From Panonychus citri (lineage: Eukaryota; Arthropoda; Arachnida; Trombidiformes; Tetranychidae): a DNA stretch of 64,000 nt. The position numbers were made by a program, and so were the translations under genes. The notes beneath the pieces are model-generated. The model was given only the letters and a program-made list of their open reading frames with translations. It was not told the DNA's origin and searched no databases. Shown here one piece after another: positions 1 through 12,626 of the stretch; within the stretch, counting starts at the first letter, position 1; the number at the start of each line of letters is the position of its first letter. The DNA is taken from positions 1,302,001 through 1,366,000 of the forward strand of contig NW_026515454.1 in the NCBI RefSeq assembly GCF_014898815.1, given 5' to 3'.

Positions 1-351
1 AAATGTTAGTTAGTTAATTGAATATATTAATCTAATAAAAGGTTGACAATTTAGCGGAAACAATTGATACAAACAATCAATTTGTTCAAACGAAAAATCA
101 AAAAAAAATAATAATAATAATCTTTATCTCCATTAAATGAATAAAAATATTAACTTACCTTTTCTTTTATTGTGTATCTCTCTTTGGTTAACCTGTTTTC
201 CTTTAATTAACACAATTAACTAATTAGTAGAATAAGAAAATAACAATTTACCAGAGAGAAAAAAGAAAAGAAAATCAAATAAAAAGAGAAAACCAAATGT
301 AAACAAAACAAAAATTCTCGTTGCCATTGGTTACCAATCAGATTTTCTTTT
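1..351. other. AT-rich intergenic sequence
   Basis: This is low-complexity AT-rich DNA before the hAT element. No open frame with recognisable content or RNA gene is seen. The last bases (352-359) are the left copy of the hAT target duplication. Confidence 0.6.
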
Positions 352-359
352 CTTTGTTT
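352..359. repeat. Left 8-bp target site duplication of the hAT element
   Basis: The sequence CTTTGTTT directly precedes the left terminal repeat and is repeated exactly at 2624-2631 after the right terminal repeat. Confidence 0.9.
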
Positions 360-2623
360 TAGTGTTGCGCGATACCGATAGAAAGTATTGATTGATAGTA
401 TCGGTATTGATGGTGGAAGTATCGATAATATTTTTAATACTCGGTATCGAAAAATATTGAAAGTATTGAAAAGTATCAAAATATTACAAGTATTGTTTGA
501 GTGATGAAGATTTAAATGAGCTCATCAGGCAGAGATTCTAGGAAAGACAATATGTTTACATTTTTAGGTTTAATCCTATTTCTCTTATCGGTTATTATTG
601 AACCTGTTTTGGAAAATAACCTCTCACAGGGAACTGAAGTAGCTTGAATACAGAGATATTGCATCGCCAAATTATGCAGTTGAGGGTAAATAGACTTGTT
701 ATTTTTCCAGTACTCGAGTGGGTCAGCTTTACGAGGTATTACATCAGACTCCAGGTAATGTTTGAGCCCATTATGCATTCCACCAGCTGGGTTAGATAGT
801 GATCGTGCCTTCTTGTCATAGTCCTTCCAAATATCATCGTCATCATCAGCTTCATCATAATCGTAACAAATCCTTTGGGTCAACTGGACATCTGAGAGAA
901 TATTACTCATATCAACATATTGAAGAGAACAATCTGAAGGTGAAGAGAAAGCGAGTTTTTTAAAACGAGGGTCAAGAAGAGTAGAAAAAGTGAATAGTCG
1001 TATTTTTTCAATACAACCGAATCGAGTTTGTAAATTTTTTGATAAACGCTCAACCAAAGCTTTAACCAATGAGATATCTGGTTTCATTCGGGCCAATTTA
1101 ACTTTAACACTAGCCAATAAAGGTATGATACGAGATATCGTAACATAAAGCTCACCAGAAATATCCTCTGTTACATCATTAAATGGCTTCAAAACCTTAG
1201 ATATCTGACGTAAAGAGTTTACATCATCATCACTAATATCTATTCCTCTTCTAGAATGTTTCAAAAGAACAATAGAAATGTCTTGATGTAACTCTAAATA
1301 TCGAGCTATCATATGATAAGTTGAGTTCCATCTTGTAACTATATCTTGTATCAATTTTAAAGGTTGAAGGTTGTTTTCTTCTCTTGTTGTTGTTAGATCA
1401 GACATTAGTACACTACTTTGCTTGAAAGCAGTGACCAGTGTTCTCACTTTATCGATTAGATTGACTAAGTCGATGCTTGCTTCTAATGCATCTTCGACTA
1501 CCAAATTGATCTTATGAGCAACACAATGTATGTGTGGACCACAAGACTTAGCTGCTTTTGAGTAGTTGGCAGCTCCATCAGTTGTAATAGCAGCTAGACT
1601 TTCTAAGTTCAAGTCAAACTCTTGACAGGTATTCTTGATAAAACTTTCAATCCTTTCTGATGTTGCCTCTCCTTTGAATTGATCAGCTTTGATGCATGCA
1701 CTTAACAATTTATAATTATCAATAAAATGAACAGTAATACCAACGAAAGAGGTTTGATTACTGATGTCCTTCCATCCATCACAGGTTAAAGAGAACCATT
1801 TGATATTACTGAGAAAAACCTTTAGCTGGTTGGATTTGACATCATATAAATTCGCAATGGTTCTTCTTAATGTGTCTCTAGATGGTGGTTTGTAACTCCT
1901 ATTAAGAGATCTTATTAGCTCTTTGAATCCACGTTGTTCAACAATACGAAAGGGTAAGGCATTCCAAATCACCCACCATGCTATCTTAATATTTAACTGC
2001 TTGTTAGCATCACCATCTAAAAAAGCAGATAAAATTATGTATATTAACATAAAGTTCAAGAAGCTAACACTGCGAACAAATCACCTTTGGTTGAACACAT
2101 TAAGTTTAAAGTTTCATCTATTTTGGGTTGATCACCATCACTAGTCAAATCCAATGAACCACCGAATTCAGCTTCATATGTAAAATTATGATTAATCCTC
2201 AAATGTTTAAATAGGTTTGTAGTGTTTCCATTAGCTTTGACTGGCTTTAAACAAATTAAACACCTTGGATCTTCACCTTGTTTCCTTTCAAAATGGTTCC
2301 AAATGCGACTTCTCTTAGGCATAGTCACTGGTAAAAGAAACGAGATAAACACAAATTAAACACTTATATTAGCACTTATTAGTTGATAATACACTTTTAC
2401 TTACCTTTAGAGGATCACATTAAATAGAAAAAAAAACAAAATTAAATGAAAAAAACGATCAAAATTAAGGTAAAAAAACCATCAAAACACCAACTCTTTT
2501 GCTACCTTCTGATAAACAAATGCTTTTTTTCAATACTCGATACTCTAATCGAAAGTATCGAGTAGTATTGAAAGCGATGGTATCGATAATATTACTCATT
2601 AAAAAAGTATCAGCGCAACACTA
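360..2623 (-). mobile_element. Complete hAT-superfamily DNA transposon
   Basis: The element is 2264 bp. Its left end begins TAGTGTTGCGCGATAC at 360 and its right end, read on the other strand from 2623, begins TAGTGTTGCGCTGATAC, so the terminal inverted repeats match over 11 bp and again after a one-base offset. The 8 bp CTTTGTTT lies immediately outside both ends (352-359 and 2624-2631), which is the hAT-type 8-bp target site duplication. Both subterminal regions (about 370-480 and 2530-2600) are dense in GTATCG/TATCGAT motifs, as expected for transposase binding sites. It carries one transposase gene with all catalytic residues visible, so it looks autonomous and fairly young. Confidence 0.93.
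512..2322 (-). CDS. hAT transposase (zf-BED, RNase H-like DDE, hAT dimerisation domain)
   Basis: The nuclear enzyme should cut out and reinsert the surrounding element. Two open frames join through a 68-bp intron (2017-2084; donor AAAG/GTGATT, acceptor TTTTTTAG) that restores one frame, giving about 580 residues. The start is the ATG at 2322 (MPKRSR). Residues 1-50 form a BED zinc finger (C21, C24, H40, H45). The catalytic triad is visible: D in CDGWKD (about 159), D in TTDGAANYS (about 226) and E in PCERLFSKTG (about 544). The conserved CVAHKINL and TRWNSTYHM blocks lie between them. The C-terminal 80 residues are the hAT dimerisation region (EYWKNN...LPDEL). No internal stop or frameshift is left after splicing. 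The intron is inferred from frame, phase and splice consensus. A one-base frameshift is the alternative but would not restore the reading as cleanly. Confidence 0.93.
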
Positions 2624-2631
2624 CTTTGTTT
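2624..2631. repeat. Right 8-bp target site duplication of the hAT element
   Basis: The sequence CTTTGTTT directly follows the right terminal repeat and is identical to 352-359. Confidence 0.9.
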
Positions 2632-3624
2632 ACATTTTTCTCTCTGTTCGATTTTTTTGTTTTAAAGATAAATTCAATTAACTTTCTTAATTAAATTTTC
2701 TTCTTTTCAATTTTTGTCTATAGTTATAATTGAACAATTACCTTGTCGACTAATTGTTGGAATAAGAATTAATTTCATCAAAGATCATCAAATCTTAACC
2801 TTTTCCATTTTTTACTTTTCCCTATGGTTTTGGATTTTTAGTTTGTTAGTTGTAACAATTTTTTCGCATTTTAATTAGCCGTTAAGGTGAGTAATTAACT
2901 TTCATTTTTCTTTTGTATTTATATTTAATATTCTTGTAGTGTGATTGGTTTAATTAGTTAATCATCAGTTACGTGTTATTTGTTAATGAGAAATAAACCA
3001 AACTAATCATTAGAGTAACAACAAGATTGTTATTGTAATGGAGAGAAACAAAAAATTTAGAGCAAATTTTGATTGGTAATTAGTGAATTATTAACCAATG
3101 AACAAGTTCAATCTAATTATTTATGCATATTGTCAGTCTAATTGTCCGTGATTAACAATATTTTTCATTATTATTCAACAATAATCAACATCTTTTCCAA
3201 ACATTTGTGTTGATAGATTTTCATTCATTACGTAACATTGATTCGGATAATTCCGGTTACTTATAAGATCTTAACCTTATAAGTTGATTATTAGATTAAT
3301 TACTTTATATATATTTTTCTATCTCTCTCTCTCTCCTCCCAAATCATTATCGGAACAATGATTTTTTCCTTCTCCCAACATATCATCACAATTAGACCTT
3401 ATCATCTCTTGAAAATCTTAATTGTCCATTGAAATGTTTACTTTTTCCTTCACTAGAAACGGAGCAAAAAAAAAATAACTAAATAATATCCACACAGTCC
3501 AACCAATTGGTGACCTATAACATAAACTGGCCACAAAGTCACTTTCATGTGTCAATTTGGTTTAATTTGATTCTCTCACTGATTTTACTAATTTTCCTAT
3601 TCCTTGATTATCCCAGAAACAAAC
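2632..3624 (+). promoter_or_regulatory. Upstream region of the F-box gene, probable 5' UTR intron
   Basis: No coding frame is supported here. A strong donor (GTTAAG/GTGAGTAA, GT at 2887-2888) and an acceptor (TATCCCAG, AG at 3615-3616) just before the F-box start codon suggest a non-coding first exon and a roughly 730-bp 5' UTR intron. A short CT-rich tract lies near 3325-3340. This is inference from splice-like signals only. Confidence 0.35.
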
Positions 3625-5208
3625 ATGGCCAATCTTCCTGATGATTGTTTGCTGATCATTTTTCAATATTGTGACGATTTAAATGATCTTAACAATTGCT
3701 TATTGGGTAAGTTGATTTGATGGTTTCTCAATGAATTTCCTCTTACATTTATCTCACACCCTGAATGGGTCAGTCTAATACGTTGTTAACTTTTTCTCTC
3801 TCACCTTTCCTTTTACCTGTAAAAGTTTGCAAGAGATGGAGGCGATTGGTCAGTTATCGTTTGTCCAAAGCTAAATGTTTAACTGGTAAAGCGATTAAAT
3901 TTGTTGATTTCTTCTGTTATTCTGTTAATTGTTCGTTTAATTGATTGTCTATTATTGTTTGTGATTATCTTTTATATTCAGATGATCCATGGCCAAGGTG
4001 TAAAAATGATTATGATGATTACCTTTTGAAAGTTGAACGTAATGCAATTCCAAGTGGATTTGATGTCGCTAAATTAACACCAAATCTTGAGGTGAGAAAT
4101 TAATTTTGTCTTGATTAACTTTGATTAATCTGATTGTTTCCATTTTCCTTGTTTCAGATTCTTGGTTTACATTATTCTTATGGAGCTAATAGTCGATTTG
4201 TCTTCCGAATACTCAAAACCGTGGACTCGATTAAAGGATTGATCTGTTTCAAGAACTATGAACAATTTTCAATTGCTCCTTTTTGTGGTGAACTCACCAT
4301 GATTGTTGCTACCTGTTTATCCTCATATTTTAATAAATATCACTTTGGACGTAACCTCAGGCAATTATATCTGAGCAATATGAGCCTTAAACAATTTAGC
4401 GATTGCTCCCGTTATTGTACTAATTTAAGACGATTACATATACAATACAAAGGAGGTAATTATTTGATTAGGAAGATATTAAAATGACAATCGGATTTGA
4501 TTGATTTTCTTACCTTTTCTTTTATCTTCTAGATGAATCGGATATTTGCTATTCGGGTACTACACTGAATCGACTTGAAATTTTGGAAATTTGTTCTTGG
4601 GCATTGGATGAGACGCTCGATTATCCTGGATTTCACTTTATGGACTTTTGTCCTAAACTGAAAAGCGCTTATCTGTGCATCGAATCGTTAAGATTTCCTT
4701 TCGATGCAAATATTAAAAACAATCATCTCGAAGATCTTGTTATCGAAGTTGTAAGTTTATTCCTACAAGAATAAGCTTATTGGATATTATTAAATTTCTC
4801 ACCTTTTTTTTCGTCCATTTTTAGATTCGTGGATATGCACCAACATGGGAAATTTTACTTCGATTGCTTCTTAAATTTCCAAACTTGAAACATCTCGCAA
4901 TCCGATCTAATCCTTCAATTGAAGACGAGAATATCCAAGAATTGGTTCATATTCTACCCAAATTGGTTCTGTTGGACGTTCGAAATTCAAATAAGATCAC
5001 TAAAGAATCGAAAAAATATGTCGAACGTTTTAGTGAACAATATAATCGACCAATATCGTTCTACTTTAACAAGGAAGACAAAGAAGCGATCGCTCGAGAT
5101 TGGCCAAAATTATCGTCGAGAGTTGATTGGATTGCCAGAGATTTTAATTTCATGCGAAATTGTTTCCTAAAACCTTTACATTTACTCCCTTATCTACTCA
5201 TCCCTTGA
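3625..5208 (+). CDS. F-box/leucine-rich-repeat protein, six exons
   Basis: This is probably the substrate receptor of an SCF (Skp1-Cullin-F-box) ubiquitin ligase. Exons are 3625-3706, 3826-3885, 3982-4091, 4158-4455, 4533-4750 and 4825-5208. All introns are GT-AG, 66-119 bp, and the phases join without a stop. The protein opens with an F-box: MANLPDDCLLIIFQYCDDL, continued across intron 1 into VCKRWRRLVSYRLSKA, with the typical LPDDCLL and V-C-K-R-W signatures. The rest has LRR-like segments such as NLRQLYLSNMSL, NLRRLHIQYK, NLKHLAIRSNPSI and LVLLDVRNSNKIT. The ATG at 3625 places the F-box at the N-terminus as usual. The target protein is not predictable. F-box/LRR genes are lineage-expanded in many arthropods, so a one-to-one orthologue should not be assumed. 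Confidence 0.85.
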
Positions 5209-6198
5209 ACTTTCAACTCTATCAATCTATGCAATCAACATCAATTTAATCACCAATTTTAATCTTCCACTAACAATTAATCAGTGCAATCAAAGTTTCA
5301 TCAGTTAATCAACTTTCCTCCATTCTCATCAACCTTATATCTCTACCTCATAAACAGAGTTTATACTCTCTCTCTCCTCTTCCTTACAATTATAATCATC
5401 ATCAACTTTCACCTTATTACTATTGTAATACAATTAATATTTTAATAAGACGATAATCAATCAATTAATCTAACAATTTAATTGGATACTTGAAAGGCAA
5501 AAGTTTGTTATTTAAAAAGGTCAATTTAAACCATTCGAAACAATCAACTGTAATCCATTGAATTGACGAAATATTAATAGTTGATGACATTTTCTAATCT
5601 TATCAATTTCCAATTCTAAATCTTAACCTTTTAAATGAACTCGCAATTAAATTTAATCACTGGAAATGGTAATTGATTTAAATTTTACTAAATTGAATTT
5701 GTCCCAACTGATAACAAAATCAATAGAATCTATTAAATTGTTGAGAAGATCGTGAGTTTAATGAGATAATTTTTGATCAAACAAAGGATAATTATTTGCA
5801 GTTGGCTTTTAATTGATTCCATTAATTGTTGTTGATCAAAATTTTTTTTCTCGCAAATTTTCCAATGTGTCGCCATCTAACGGAAGGTGGAAAAATCGAT
5901 TGGTTGTTGTTGTTTTGATTGAAATTTGGATTTAATTTGAAAAGAGTGATGATTTTGTCTCATTGATTAAATTGTTTTCTCTTCATCATCACCTTAATCA
6001 TCGACAACTTATTTTCATTTAATTACCAATTTCTCTGATTTATCTGGTCAATCGAGAAGAAGAAAAAAATAGGATAAGAGAATAAGAGAATATTTCAATT
6101 GTTTTATTATCCACTTGTTTTTAGTGTTCTTTTTACTTTTGTTTTTGTTTTGTTTTTTGTTCTATTCTCATTTGTTTCTTTCTGATCAACAGTTGAAA
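5209..6198. other. Intergenic region between the F-box gene and UBE2O
   Basis: AT-rich sequence holding the 3' end of the F-box transcript and the upstream region of the UBE2O-like gene. A less AT-rich patch (GTCGCCATCTAACGGAAGG, about 5870-5888) could be a core-promoter element. A pyrimidine tract ending in an AG (6192) just before the start codon resembles an acceptor, so a 5' UTR intron is possible. No gene is seen. Confidence 0.4.
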
Positions 6199-9100
6199 AT
6201 GTCTACCCAACCCGAACGAAACCATAATTCGTGTGATTTTTTCGATGAGGATATTGTTTATCGATTAAACAATAAAGGTCAAATTGAGGTTGGAATAGTA
6301 GTTGAAAGCTGCGAGAATGCCTCATCATCGGACGATGATTCAGACACTGAATCAGGTGAAGCGAAGAAGAAATTGAAACGCCTTAAACCAGGAACAACTG
6401 GAGTCTCATGGTATCCAAGGGGTAATTTTGAAAATCTACCAGAGAAAAAGGTAAAATTTACTAATCAATGGATATCCAGTTCTATAATTTATTGCCGATT
6501 AAGCTTTAAATCGGTAAACGTGTAAAATTTTTCTCTTACAAAAACTATTTTCGTTTTCTTTTTTTTCCCCCAATAGGTTAAACTATATGATCGATCTCTT
6601 CTTCCGGGTGATGTGGTCAAGTACATTGGTCCATCGAGAAATGGTTTAATTGGCTACTGTAAAAGCTCCAATATTAATTTTTGCCTTAAAATTATTGGAA
6701 CCAATAAGATCATTGAAAATGTCGATAGCTCTTGTTTTGAAAATCTGACCCCAGTCCAAACGGACATCGTTTGTATTTACAATTCTTGGATTGGTTACAT
6801 AGATGATACAAGCTATGCGGTCACTTTATTATGTAAAGATGGGTCAATAGTTGTACTTCAAGATGAGGAATTGAATGATTTTGAAGATCTACTTGAAGAG
6901 AAAAGTCGATCCTGCCAATTTTCCAGTGAAAACAATTATATTGGTCAACGATTAACTGGACCAAGAAAATGTCTTCGAACGGGTAATTGGATAAAGCAAA
7001 CTGAAGAAATGGCCACTGCATTAGCGTCCAAGAAATTACGTAAACGTCGAGTTCAAGTTACTGTGATAAATGTTGAATTAGCTTCAATCTCATGTCGTTG
7101 GTTATGTTGTATCCATCGGAGTAATGATCTTATTCCCGGTGGAATCAATATTAGTGTTAAACAAACCCGATTAACTGTGAAAGAAGAGGCTACCGAAGAT
7201 TCAGATTCTAGTCTTAAAGAAAACCAATGGTCAGTTGACTTACCCAATTTCGGCCGGGTCACCATTCAAGAATATGATGAAACCTCTGGTAAAACTGAAT
7301 TACCATGTGACGTGATTTATGGTGACGAAGTGAAAAAGGTTCGAGTTCTCAATTATTATCAAAAATGTACCTTACAAGTTGGTGATTTGGGATATTACAC
7401 ATTAAAGGAAAGCGATAAATTGGTCAATGAAGATGTTTTCGTTAAAAAATTGACCAACAAAATTATCCGTGAACGTTTTGACCTATCCAATGTTAAATCA
7501 AGCACATCAATTAGTCAAGAAACTGATGCTAAAAGATTAAATCAACTGAAAGAATCAACCAAAAATTCACCAAGTGAATTAGCACCTTCTCCTAATCCAC
7601 AAATAGAGGATAACAATTCTAATGATGCCAGTGAAGATGAATATGAAGAAGTCTCGGATTCTGATGATGATTCAACCTCTCAAGCTGATTCGTTGACTCG
7701 TTGTATTATTGATGAATTAACCTCGAATAGTAACAATAATCGAGGTCGAATTAGCCGTAAGAAAAAGTGCCCTTCCGTTTCAGTGAAAAGAGTGAAAGAG
7801 AAAAAGTTGAAACCATCACAGAAACGGGAAAGAGCCGAGATGCCGGTTGACCTATCGATTGGCTCTCGAATCGCTGTACAAATCGTCTCAACGGAAACTA
7901 AAGTGACCCTAATTTCCCAAAACAATGAGACCTTAACTGATGTTCCTTCATACCTTTTATATCCCTTACATCACCTGGATGGTCATGAGTTTTTCCCTGG
8001 TGATTTTGTAATTGAAAATCGTGAGGCTGTTTCATTTTTAGTCTATGGCGTTGTCCAGAAAGTTGACCGAGCCGCTCGAACGGTTCTAGTCGATTGGTAT
8101 AAAACTTCAACAACCGAAACCAAACCAACCTTTTTATCACAAGAAAATGTTAGCGCTTATGATATTAAAGATCATCCAGATCATCATTATCGAGCAGGAT
8201 GTTGTGTAATCAGAGTAGATTCAAATAATCATGAATATCCACCGGGTGACCCATTCACTCGAGCAGGTCAAGTGATTGAATGTTGTACTGATGGACAATT
8301 GTTATGTGCTTGGGCCGATGGAACCAAATCAAAAGTATATCCTCATGAATTATTTATCATCGGTGAATATGTAAGTTGAAAACAAACCATTTAATTTATT
8401 ACAATTGATTTAACATTTTCTCTCTTTTTTCCAAATAGGATTCAGATGACCTCTGGGCAAGTGACAATGAAATTGAAGAGGATAATCTAGATAATAGTAT
8501 GCAATCATCTGAACAAGGGACACCCAATCGTAGTAAAACAATTGAAAGGAAAGGTGAATTCGCAATGATTGAATCAGTGCCTTTAGCACATTCTTACAAA
8601 GACTCAGCCCTTGCGTCCACTGAATTTTTCCACCGTAAAATAAGGAAGGAGATAACTTTATTGAAAAATTCTCTACCCCCTGATATTCATGTGAAAAGTT
8701 TCGATGAGCGAATTGACCTATTCTCTGTGATGATAAAAGGTCCATCGGATACACCTTATGAAGATGGACTTTTCCTCTTTGACATTCAATTACCATGCAA
8801 ATATCCATTTGTACCTCCATCGGTCCAGTATAAAAGCTACTGTACCGATCGGCTTAATCCAAATCTCTATGAATGTGGTAAAGTTTGCATTTCTTTACTT
8901 GGAACCTGGACCGGAAAAGGAACCGAAGTTTGGGATTCTAAAAGTTCAACTCTCCTTCAATTGTTACTCTCAATTCAAGGACTTATCCTGGTACCCGAAC
9001 CTTATTACAATGAGGCCGGTTACATGAGGCAAAAAGGAACCCCAATCGGCCATGAAAATAGCCGTTTATACAATGAGATGGTGATTGTTAAATTAATCCA

Positions 9101-9413
9101 ATCAATGACCAAAATGATTATTTCCCCTGAAGATGCTTTTAAAGATGAAATTATGGACCATTTTAACAAGCGAATGAAACATTTTATCTCTCGAATTGAA
9201 AATTGGCTCAAAATATCTGATACATGGAACAGTAAATATTCAAATGAACCAATTGACAAAATGTTAACCCTGTTAAACTTACAAGATGATTACAGTGCAA
9301 AAAGATTACCGGGTTTCCCATTGTTACCCGGATCTCAAGGATTCTGTTTATCTGCTCGAAAAGCATTGAACATTTTGAAAGAAAACCTTACCTCTTTGAA
9401 TATCAAATTCTGA
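6199..9413 (+). CDS. UBE2O: UBE2O-type hybrid E2/E3 ubiquitin-conjugating enzyme
   Basis: UBE2O is a large E2/E3 enzyme of cytosol and nucleus that ubiquitinates orphan and basic substrates. Exons 6199-6450, 6577-8370 and 8439-9413 join through short introns, both phase 0, to about 1006 residues, against about 1290 in human. The long N-terminal part contains SH3-like conserved-region segments (for example DRSLLPGDVVKYIG, SIGSRIAVQIVST, GDFVI, HHYRAGCCVIRVD) and acidic and basic patches. The UBC domain lies at about 747-900, with PYEDGLFLFDIQLP, YPFVPPSVQY and the active site NPNLYECGKVCISLLGTW (catalytic Cys about 832), followed by the UBE2O signature WTGKGTEVW and LILVPEPYYNEAGY. A C-terminal helical extension follows. 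The ATG at 6199 gives the longest sensible acidic N-terminus. No break is seen. Confidence 0.93.
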
Positions 9414-11783
9414 TGATGATGATCAACCACCAACACTTCAATTATCATTACATTAATCAGAATGTAATCAACTTAAATAACGTTTTACTCGAATCTTCAT
9501 CAATCACTTTTCTCTTAAATTTTCACACTTTCAATTAAAATACCTCTTGAAAGATTTACTCTTCTTCTCCCACCTTGTTTAATTCTGTTCATCGAGTCTC
9601 TAAAATCATCAATGTTTAACAATAGAAAGGAAAACATTAATGGAAAATTAAAAGAAAACTTAATTGTAACTAATTAAAGTGAAAGAGTTTCAAAAACTCA
9701 TTTGGTTTTTTACCCAACACACAGAAAATCATATCCACCATTTTAATTGATTTCCAAGTCGAAACAAAATGTAAATTGTTTGATTGATTTTATGAGAGTT
9801 ACGAAGAAACCAGGATAATGATTGAAATTTACCTTCCACCGAGTGGAAAACTGATGATTCTGGATAATCAATAGACCGTTATTATCATGGATTCTATCAA
9901 TTCCCACTCTTTATTATCTCACTTAGAAGATGGAAAACTAAAAGAACGATAAAAGAAAGGTAATCATTGGAATAGAAATAATCTTGGAATCATATCTGAT
10001 TAATATTATCACCGATTTCCCATGGAGGAAAAAAGCTTAGTACATTATATTATCCACAGAAATCAGAGGAATTATTTTTGTGTATCTAATCCCTGAGGGA
10101 ATTTTTTAAAACTCATCAGTTTGCCCTGGGGCATAAATGGTTACATTATTTTCATTGGTAAAGTTTTTTTTTCCAACCATTTTCTTGCTCTCCTCATCCT
10201 AAATAAACATGGAAATGAATGAAAATCAGGAAACAAGATGAGGAAAAGGAAGATGACATAGAAATAACATCATGTATATTGTCATCATCATCATCACCAT
10301 GAAAATTCAGAACTTGATGAATTCTGAAAATCTAAACAAAGTATTTGATTTATTCAGAGCAAAAAAAAAGTTCTAAATTATGTAAAGAACAACAAAACTA
10401 ATTCGTAACTGCGAAAATCGTTATTTTCTTTACCATTGATTAGCCACAATGGAATCAAATTGATCTAATTAACTTTTCCATTCCCAGTTAATCGTAAAAT
10501 CTAGAAAAAAAAACCAGAGAAAAACTAATTAAATTGTTAATCAAATTACCAGAACAATTAAAAAAGTTTCAACTCCATAAACAAAAACTTCATGATTAAC
10601 TTTTAACACACAAGTTGATTAATAAAAACAACTTTTTCACTCCAAAAGCAATCAATTAATTGTTAACTCTCATTACACAATTAACTTAATGGTAACTGTT
10701 AAACAATTAATCTGATTATAAATAATAATTGTTAAATTGAGCAAAACAATTTGAATAATTTGATTAAAAACTTTTTACTTTCAACGTTCAATTTATAGTA
10801 AAGATAATAAATTATTATAATAACTTATTGGTGATTATTTTTTCATTCCCATGTATTAGTTGAATATATTATCAATATATACTCATGCGTATCTGTTATT
10901 CACCATGAGAACTCACCATGAACAGTGAACAGATTATTCAGTTGAAGTTCATTCTGTTACCTGAATAGGTTAACAATCAACTTATTGTTGCTTTTTTTTC
11001 ATCTGTTGCAAAAAAAAACGCGAATTTGATTAACTTAATTGTCTTTACCGAACCGTTTAATCAACAAGAATCACAATCATCATCATCATCGATAGATAAA
11101 GTTTGATTTCAATTCTAACTGTTAATTGTAGTTTAACACACAAATGATATTATTTAATTTACATGCTGATAATCAAATCAATCACCCAACAATAAATTGT
11201 TTCATTTCTGATTCTTAAATTAATTCTGATCTCTTATAAATTGTTACACTGATTCATTCAACATGTTGATCATTAATTGTTAATCATCACCATTCAGAAT
11301 ATCAAATTGAATTGAGTTTCCTGTTAAACTAATTGCTACAATATAATTACATAAACTGTTCACGTTTACAATTAACGTTTGCCCATAAAAATATATATAT
11401 ATATATTTAATTGTTACATCGTTGACAAAGTTGGTGTTTTATTGTTATTAAATTGTGTCAATTTGTTTAGTTAATATTCAGTAATCACGATTTGGATAAT
11501 AAAACTGTTTTCAATCACAATCAAGAAAATAATTCATTGATTGGAAACAATTTTCACTCCATTGTCAACTTTAGTTGATTGGAAATCGATCCGAGAGGAA
11601 AAGGAAAGTGGCAAGTTAATTGTTGGTTAGAAGATAATTAAACAATTAACAATTGGACACAATCAAAAGTTAAAGTTTCCCTGGCGGAACGAGACTCGCC
11701 GTAGACGAGCAAATATCAACCAGAACCACCACCAACAGAATCCCACCAAGGACCAGAAAATCAACAGCACCGTCGAGGTCACG
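9414..11783. other. Intergenic region, 3' of UBE2O and upstream of the unknown five-exon gene
   Basis: AT-rich DNA without recognisable coding content. The last 100 bp (about 11680-11783) are clearly less AT-rich and lead directly into an ATG, consistent with the 5' UTR and promoter-proximal region of the next gene. ATG/CAT repeats and homopurine runs are scattered throughout. Confidence 0.45.
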
Positions 11784-12579
11784 ATGCCACCAAAAACCGA
11801 CAAAGGTCGATCAACACCCCAACGAGGTGAATCAAGTAAGTTAATTATTCTAAAACAATTAACTCATCAAATGATTAGTAAATTAACTGAGCATCAAATG
11901 AACAATTTCCTTTGCTACTCAATTGAACAAAAAAACCAAAAAAACTGGTCAACATTTCTCATGATCAATAATCAATTGAATTTATATTCTCACTTGGTTC
12001 CAATTTATTTTCATGATATTTACATGATTCATGATCAATGATTGTTTCAATCTCCATAATAATCATAATATATATATGATATTTGAGATAAAGAAATGCT
12101 GAAATTTTATTTTACTTACCATGGAAAACTATTCACAAATATAAATATATCATTTTTCAAGATTCATGATATACACTTGACATCATGATGATGATCATCA
12201 TCATGATCAATAACAAATAATCACAAAATCAATTGTAATAATAATAGTAACTTATTTTTCTCGCATGATAAAAATGTAACTCAAAACTTTCTCAATATTA
12301 TTATATGGAAATGAAGTTCATCTTAATCTCAACTTAGAATTTCATATTTTCCTCCCTGCCAAGAGATTCCAGAAAATTTTCTCAAAACTAAAGTGTATAA
12401 ATCTCTGAGTTTATACAACATGAGTTCATGATCATCATGCTCATTAATCTGAATACATAAAACATGATAATAGATGTAGTTGTTGTTTCCATTGCTTCAG
12501 GTGTATCCATGAAAAGTTATTACTCTTGGTGAGCGATTTATTGAAAAAACAAACTATTCACAATTCTAGAGAATTGAAT

Positions 12580-12626
<47 letters not shown>

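Noticed and set aside
2056..2352. Separate BED-finger gene next to the hAT transposase
   Set aside because: A 68-bp GT-AG intron joins it in phase to the transposase, so it is exon 1 of the same gene.
8410..8820. 136-codon minus-strand ORF over UBE2O exon 3
   Set aside because: Shadow of the conserved UBC-domain frame on the other strand.
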